A stretch of 64,000 nt of DNA. It comes from Clostridiales bacterium (GTDB lineage Bacteria > Bacillota > Clostridia > Saccharofermentanales > Saccharofermentanaceae). Positions within the stretch are counted from its first letter, which is position 1; every line of letters begins with the position of its first letter. The notes beneath the pieces were generated by a model. That model saw only the letters and a program-made list of their open reading frames with translations. It did not search any database and was not told the origin of the DNA. Position numbers and translations under genes: made by a program. Below, one piece after another: positions 63,016-64,000 of this stretch. Location of the stretch: NCBI GenBank assembly GCA_017961235.1, contig JAGCXQ010000064.1, positions 1 to 64,000 on the forward strand, given 5' to 3'.

Positions 63016-64000
63016 ATGGGATCCTGGGAACAGTTAAAAGAACATGCATCCTGGTATGAGGCAGGCACATTTGACGTGGCAGTCATCGGCGCTGGACACG
63101 CCGGCTGTGAGGCGGCTTTTGCCTGTGCACACCTGGGGCTTTCCACGCTTCTTCTGACACTTCATCTCGATCAGCTGGCTAATCTTCCGTGTAATCCGAG
63201 TATCGGCGGAACGGCGAAGGGACAGCTGGTACGGGAGATCGATGCCCTCGGCGGCATCATGGGCGAGATGGCGGATCTTTCGGCGATCCAGACCAGAATG
63301 CTGAACCGTTCCAAAGGACCGGCCGTATTCTCTCCGCGTGCACAGATGGACAGATCGGCATATAGCCGCAGGATGAAATCCCGTATCGAAAAAGAAGAAA
63401 ATATATCCCTCGTTCAGGGAGAAGCCGTCGAGCTTTTCTGGGAGGAAAAGGACGGAAAGAAGACCCTGAACGGGATCCGTACCCGAAGCGGAGCCTGCTA
63501 TCACGTAAAAGCGGCAGTTATCTGCTCCGGTACATATATGGAAGCCAGGACGATCCGAGGAGAAGTGATCGTCGAGAGCGGTCCGGACGGGCTGTCCCGC
63601 TCGGTCGGACTGTCCAAGAGCATGGCGGATGCCGGGATCACGATGCAGCGCTTTAAGACGGGAACCCCTGTCCGCGTCAATGCACGTACCGTCGATACTT
63701 CCGTCATGGAGATCCAGCCCGGTGAACCGGATATGCCGCCGTTCTCTTATAAGAACGAGATGGATGGTGTGACACCGCGCCAGGAACAGGTTCCATGCTA
63801 CTCGGTCTGGACGACGCCGGAGACAAGAAAAGTCATTACCGAGAATATGGATAAATCGCCGCTATATAGCGGAGTGATCGAGGGCATCGGTCCGAGATAC
63901 TGCCCGTCGATCGAAGATAAATTCATGCGTTTCCCGGACAAAAACCGCCATCAGATCTTCGTCGAGCCGATGGGCGATGAGACGCAGGAACTGTATCTTC
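63016..64000 (+). CDS. mnmG: tRNA uridine-5-carboxymethylaminomethyl modification enzyme MnmG (3' truncated)
   Basis: The first 328 codons are visible; the frame is open to the window end. The FAD-binding motif VIGAGHAGCEAAFACAHLG, then NLPCNPSIGGTAKGQLVREIDALGG and the MQRFKTGTPVRV segment identify MnmG/GidA. It starts 17 bases after mnmE. A short extra N-terminus (MGSWEQLKEHASWYEAGT) precedes the FAD motif. It partners MnmE in U34 modification. Confidence 0.97.
   Translation, partial: MGSWEQLKEHASWYEAGTFDVAVIGAGHAGCEAAFACAHLGLSTLLLTLHLDQLANLPCNPSIGGTAKGQLVREIDALGGIMGEMADLSAIQTRMLNRSKGPAVFSPRAQMDRSAYSRRMKSRIEKEENISLVQGEAVELFWEEKDGKKTLNGIRTRSGACYHVKAAVICSGTYMEARTIRGEVIVESGPDGLSRSVGLSKSMADAGITMQRFKTGTPVRVNARTVDTSVMEIQPGEPDMPPFSYKNEMDGVTPRQEQVPCYSVWTTPETRKVITENMDKSPLYSGVIEGIGPRYCPSIEDKFMRFPDKNRHQIFVEPMGDETQELYL

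Overview
The window reads as the chromosome of an anaerobic, monoderm Bacillota, most likely class Clostridia. The reasons are the order hprK-murB-rapZ-whiA, the order rpmH-rnpA-yidD-yidC-khpB-mnmE-mnmG, a T-box leader, BceRS-type signalling, a two-gene SUF-like (SMS) iron-sulfur system, an E-type MetA and AGGAGG-like ribosome sites throughout. No outer-membrane genes, rRNA, phage, insertion sequence or CRISPR array was seen. The family cannot be fixed from sequence reading alone.

Layout. 1-5.4 kb: the end of a BceB-like permease, its two-component pair, and the minimal iron-sulfur operon smsCB. 5.5-9.3 kb: an ECF sigma factor with a large membrane anti-sigma candidate, tRNA-Ala(CGC) on the minus strand, and a surface beta-helix protein. 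9.3-14.4 kb: a GH31 glycosidase, an iron-ADH-fold protein that has lost most metal ligands, and a CCA-adding enzyme. 14.4-22 kb: an envelope-type island with an orphan prepilin-like protein, a CAP-domain protein, a DUF2752 protein, four tandem zinc-ribbon/two-TM paralogues and a 721-residue zinc-ribbon coiled-coil protein. 22-30.4 kb: an EF-G-like GTPase, an acyltransferase and hprK-murB-rapZ-whiA. 30.4-34 kb: a PadR/DUF1700 operon, then a T-box leader with an apparent Phe (UUC) specifier in front of a phenylacetate-CoA ligase. 34-38.2 kb: a repeat-rich spacer, then a duplicated zinc-ribbon membrane protein plus small partner, with a broken third copy. 38.2-43.5 kb: a macro-domain fusion protein, glutamine synthetase and a GGDEF-EAL receptor. 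43.6-58.8 kb: cell-wall and metabolic genes (ddl, alr, metA, nnrD, a uridine kinase-like gene), transporters and large membrane proteins. 58.9-64 kb: the conserved rpmH-to-mnmG cluster, without dnaA beside rpmH; mnmG runs off the window.

How genes fit together. Peptidoglycan precursor supply is spread over murB, ddl and alr. Translation and RNA maturation are covered by the CCA enzyme, rnpA, mnmE, mnmG and the EF-G paralogue. The T-box-paaK pair suggests that arylacetate activation is switched on when charged tRNA-Phe runs low.

The strongest unexplained signal is a 9-mer, AGTGCTTTT, found 24 times on both strands, in four different coding readings and in spacers, where about 0.5 would be expected by chance. 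It looks like a selected DNA word. The zinc-ribbon/two-TM protein families at 17.2-22 kb and 34.7-38.2 kb are the best candidates for an undescribed protein system.
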